The position numbers and the translations under genes are program-made. Shown piece by piece: positions 7,826 through 10,696 of a DNA stretch of 10,696 bases. Location: positions 1-10,696 of the forward strand of contig NCSJ02000655.1 of the NCBI GenBank assembly GCA_002812745.2, given 5' to 3'. The notes under the pieces were generated by a model. It searched no databases. It saw only the letters and a program-made list of their open reading frames with translations, and was not told where the DNA came from. How positions within the stretch are numbered: position 1 is the stretch's first letter; every line of letters begins with the position of its first letter. The DNA comes from Scytalidium lignicola (lineage: Eukaryota; Ascomycota; Leotiomycetes).

Positions 7826-9583
7826 TCAAAGCTGAATGCCTAAATACCTGTACACGCCTCTTCTCGCATAAAACTTAGCAGGGCCATAAATTCCCAAATA
7901 TCTCAGCAAATCCACAAGCGTAAATCCACCTTCAGCGAGCGGGACTCCAAACTTGGCCTCCTTATTGGCATCATCCTCCTCCTCCTCTTCCTCTGTTTCC
8001 TCCTGCGCATGACCTTTAACCCCTGTCCGCTGCCACACCTCGTATTTAGATACGGAGACCAGCTCTCGTAGACATTCAGGCGTGATGCATCTCATAGCTT
8101 CAACTATCCCTACAGCGGTCTTGATCCCGTTACGGATCTCCTCGCAGTCGAACGTGCTATCGTGGCCGCGAAACTCGATCGTCTGCTTTGCCCCTCCGAG
8201 TTGACTCCCATTGCTGGTATTACCCCCTTGCCATCGCCACTCCTTAGGTGTTTCTGGGACTCGGAGCTGGCGGAAACTGAAGACCATGTCAGTGTCATCC
8301 ATGCCGCCTAGACTGATGATTTCGTGGCGGTCTGTCTGTGCGAGGAGGATCTGAACTGCTTGCCACGGGGTCGGGCCATAGGTGGAGGTAGATGTAGAGC
8401 TCGAGGCTGAGTCAGATGATGAATCTTTCTGGCGACCATGTTCGTCTCTCATTATTCCATCTCCATGAACGTCTTTTCCGCCTCCACCTTTGTTTTTTTC
8501 CAAGTGCGAGGAGGATGAGACCTTGCAAAACTCTCCGATGAGACGCGCGCAGCGGCGAGAAGATCTCATATACTGCGCATCGACTCGATGCGGTGGATAG
8601 GCACTGAGTAGCTGCGGCTCGAAAGCAAAGAAGAAAGCCTGCAAATTGCGGATGGTGTTGAGATGGAATCCCTTATCCCTGTTGCCGACGTGGACATGCA
8701 TTCCTGTGGTCTCGTTAATGTGGATCATGTAAGTGCTCGCAAGGAGAGCACATACTCGTTCTACAGACTGAAGGGCTAAAGGAGTGAAGTAGTACGCCGG
8801 AGACCGCAACTCCCAGGCCATGTACTCCCATTTGGGCTCCTCGACGTCGTAGTTGTGGTCTAGCGGATTAGGACATACGATCGAAGAGTCAGTGGCGAGC
8901 TCCCAGACTGCATAGTTGTTTTGATCCCAGGTTGCAGGTTGTGCTGGAAACCCTGCTTTGACGAGCGTGGTGCCGATATGCTTCGCCATTGCGTGTCGCA
9001 GTTCGTGGAGTCGGGTCGGCTTGTTGTGTTTTTGCTTTGGCTCACAAACGTCTACCTCGTCAGTAACAGCAAAGTGAACGGTTCTGTATTCAGTAGGGTC
9101 CGGGTTGGGTACGTTTTCGGGGAGGTAGGCAAGACAGAATTCTATCTCAACACCGAAGGTAAGAGGGTATTGGGGAGTTCGAGTAGTTCTCGAAGTTTGT
9201 AATATGTCCTGAAGAGCTTGCGAGACGGATGGGCTAGTACGGTTGCTCTTCTTTGCTCCTCTTTTCTCCTTTTCAATAAGGAGGCTTCTTATTGAACTAC
9301 TGAAGTTATCATCCTGCTTCGTCTCCGGTAGAGATTGCACTCTTGACCACATACCACGTTGTTTCTCACTTTCCTGAGCGACTTCTGGAGCGAGAAGGGA
9401 AGGACGATCTATGTGACCCTGCTGCCGATTAGCTTCTTCAAGCTTATTATTCGATTGGGAGGATTTGTTGTTTTCTGGTTCTGCCGAGGAGTCATTTAAT
9501 CCTGCGGATAGCAACATGGGAAATGACCTTTCTACACGTTGAAAATTTAACGACATTATCAGTGCTAGTTTGTAAATTTTCAT
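7826..9583 (-). CDS. Amidoligase-family protein (Amidoligase_2, glutamine synthetase-like fold)
   Basis: One uninterrupted frame of 585 codons. Amidoligase_2 proteins belong to the COOH-NH2 ligase superfamily, inferred to form amide bonds with ATP; substrates of the fungal members are unknown. Family-like motifs occur in order: FGVEIEF (143-149), WELATDSSI (227-235), WELRSP (257-262), GMHVHVG (294-300) and TIEFRGH (468-474). The acidic residues of the first and last motifs and the His residues at 296 and 298 are the likely metal/ATP-binding positions, by family analogy. Residues 1-138 are polar and look disordered. A Ser/Gly-rich insert (354-403) splits the domain, and residues 528-538 are a run of Glu and Asp. 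No signal peptide or membrane segment is evident, so I expect an intracellular enzyme. The ATG at 9583 has T at -3; the in-frame ATG at 9556 has A at -3 and is the better start, giving 576 residues. No peptide-synthesis or transport genes lie beside it. Confidence 0.85.
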   Translation of the reverse strand: MKIYKLALIMSLNFQRVERSFPMLLSAGLNDSSAEPENNKSSQSNNKLEEANRQQGHIDRPSLLAPEVAQESEKQRGMWSRVQSLPETKQDDNFSSSIRSLLIEKEKRGAKKSNRTSPSVSQALQDILQTSRTTRTPQYPLTFGVEIEFCLAYLPENVPNPDPTEYRTVHFAVTDEVDVCEPKQKHNKPTRLHELRHAMAKHIGTTLVKAGFPAQPATWDQNNYAVWELATDSSIVCPNPLDHNYDVEEPKWEYMAWELRSPAYYFTPLALQSVERVCALLASTYMIHINETTGMHVHVGNRDKGFHLNTIRNLQAFFFAFEPQLLSAYPPHRVDAQYMRSSRRCARLIGEFCKVSSSSHLEKNKGGGGKDVHGDGIMRDEHGRQKDSSSDSASSSTSTSTYGPTPWQAVQILLAQTDRHEIISLGGMDDTDMVFSFRQLRVPETPKEWRWQGGNTSNGSQLGGAKQTIEFRGHDSTFDCEEIRNGIKTAVGIVEAMRCITPECLRELVSVSKYEVWQRTGVKGHAQEETEEEEEEDDANKEAKFGVPLAEGGFTLVDLLRYLGIYGPAKFYARRGVYRYLGIQL

Positions 9584-10595
9584 AAATCTCAGGATATTAG
9601 AGATTCTCCCAAGTCTAATTATCTCCTTTTCTCTTTGTCTAACCTTTTGAATAGAGATGAAACAATGTTATACAAGAACTTTGTAACCTTTACATAGGGA
9701 TAACTGAGACATGAAAGAAAGAAAATTAACAAGACCTTTCTTTGGATGATTATATATAAATAGATAAAAGAAATTATTGAACAATACTCTGTTAGATATT
9801 CTCGTCATCTTTCCTTTGGAAAGGACAATCCTAATAAGCTTCGAATAGTCATAACTCGGTGTAACAACTAAAGTATGGGCTCGCTCCTATCAAGATGATA
9901 GAAAGAGTCGAGGTTTGTCTCTCAAACTCCCGAGTAAATTTCTAGCTACCAAGGACTTGTAGAAGTTGTCTTATTCCTTGAAATAATGAGCCATGTCCAG
10001 GCTTTATCTCAAAGCGATGAATGTGGATCCTGGACAATAGGAGCACGTGCCTCGGATCCATAAATCGTGATAACCAACAAAACACAACGCAAACTTATTA
10101 GTATGACTTCCACTTGCACAATCCATCGGGAAACGGGAGGGGCTAATATAATAATATCATGGCATTCGCTATGCTAAGTACGCTCATTCTCATGCAAGAG
10201 TCTGAGCTCAATTGGTATTCATCCCCTCGCTCAAAAGTCCTCCCCTCCTTCAATCGTCAGTCATCCCCCTTCATTCATTAAAAGTATGCCCATCCATCAT
10301 TAAAAATAAGCCACCGTGCTATTGGCCCTACCACAGCAGCGGCATCAAAAGCCGTAGGAACATCTCGAAAATTCGACGCGAACGTAGAAGCCAAGAAGAA
10401 AAACCGCAAGCCAAAACACCGATGCTAAAGAGAACAGGGCAAAAGGTGTGCCGAACTAACAAGGACATATGCGAAGAGCAGTCAATGAGAGCACGGGCGG
10501 GCTAGTCGAGGGAGCAGTGCCCTCCCAGACCAGCGCAGAAGTGAACCGAGCCTCTTTTTTTGGTGTAAAGAAAAAAACGGTATTGGTGCAGTTAT
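9584..10595. other. Intergenic region: amidoligase promoter side and 3' flank of the right-edge gene
   Basis: Both flanking genes are on the - strand, so this holds the amidoligase promoter (left part) and the 3' untranslated region of the right-edge gene (right part). It is AT-rich from 9590 to 10200 and purine-rich with moderate GC from 10330 to 10530. An open frame at 10212-10505 (+) lacks recognisable features and lies antisense to the presumed 3' end of the neighbouring gene. An inverted GGATCC-containing repeat around a CACGTG core lies at 10024-10060. No other gene or RNA was seen. Confidence 0.5.
10024..10060. promoter_or_regulatory. CACGTG (E-box) element within an inverted repeat
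   Basis: TGGATCC at 10024-10030 and its reverse complement GGATCCA at 10054-10060 enclose GCACGTGC at 10043-10050. CACGTG is the core bound by bHLH factors in fungi. It lies about 440-500 bp upstream of the amidoligase start, a workable distance for a fungal upstream site, but the link to that gene is inference. Confidence 0.4.
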
Positions 10596-10696
10596 CTAGA
10601 GCAACAGTCCAAAGGCAGCAGCCATGACAGCGAAGAGGCTAGTACCNCCAACGGCCAAGGAAGTAGCAGCACCGGTCGAATGAGTGGGAGCTGGGG
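10596..10696 (-). CDS. C-terminus of a putative GPI-anchored surface protein (partial)
   Basis: Only the last 32 full codons and the TAG stop (10596-10598) are in the window; the gene continues beyond the right edge. The tail reads PAPTHSTGAATSLAV and then a hydrophobic end closing with FAVMAAAFGLLL. A short Ser/Thr/Pro/Gly/Ala-rich spacer, a possible cleavage site at the small residues STGAA, and a hydrophobic end right before the stop form the usual GPI attachment signal of fungal wall and membrane proteins. It lies on the same strand as the amidoligase gene, about 1 kb away. The N at 10647 falls in a GGN codon and so is glycine whichever base it is. The protein class cannot be told from this fragment. 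A plain C-terminal membrane anchor is the main alternative. Confidence 0.65.
   Translation of the reverse strand, partial: PAPTHSTGAATSLAVXGTSLFAVMAAAFGLLL

Noticed and set aside
8921..9202. 93-codon + strand frame within the amidoligase gene
   Set aside because: It is antisense to the FGVEIEF-containing part of the amidoligase coding sequence.
10212..10505. 97-codon + strand frame
   Set aside because: It is Lys/Arg/Ser-rich without a domain and lies where the 3' untranslated region of the right-edge - strand gene is expected.

Overview
The window looks like nuclear DNA of a filamentous ascomycete, most likely a eurotiomycete (Eurotiales or Onygenales). The reasons are short GT-AG introns (about 50-160 bp) with CTAAC or CTGAC branch sites, long AT-rich intergenic stretches, no operon spacing, and a three-intron NHP6-type HMG-box gene typical of this class. 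The order or species cannot be fixed from the sequence alone.

Layout. Positions 1-2030 are intergenic: an AT-rich left part, then a GC-richer part with simple repeats and recurring GTAC-type palindromes. Positions 2030-2869 look like the promoter and leader of nhp6, with a probable 311-bp intron in the 5' untranslated region. nhp6 (2870-3391, + strand) has four coding exons and gives a complete 102-residue chromatin protein. Positions 3392-4460 hold its 3' flank and the approach to the next gene. Positions 4461-7255 (+ strand) hold a many-exon gene for a fungal protein of unknown function. Ten exons from 5060 to 7255 join without a frame error into 465 residues. A further roughly 195 codons of coding-like sequence lie upstream but are split over two frames with no obvious start codon. 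Positions 7256-7825 are the AT-rich space between two converging genes. A single-exon gene for an amidoligase-family enzyme (stop 7826, start 9556 or 9583) lies on the - strand. Positions 9584-10595 are intergenic. The right edge carries the last 32 codons of a - strand gene for what looks like a GPI-anchored surface protein.

Nothing suggests that these genes act together; they look like ordinary fungal neighbours. I found no mobile element, CRISPR array, RNA gene or biosynthetic cluster. The points most worth checking are the broken or unusually spliced 5' half of the 4461-7255 gene, where a 10-bp direct repeat bounds a 52-bp step that accounts for one frame change; the length-neutral last intron of the same gene; the start-stop codon pair lying across the nhp6 leader splice site; and the low-complexity insert inside the amidoligase domain. 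Five N characters, four beside or within a few bases of homopolymer runs, warn that some frame breaks could be sequencing errors.
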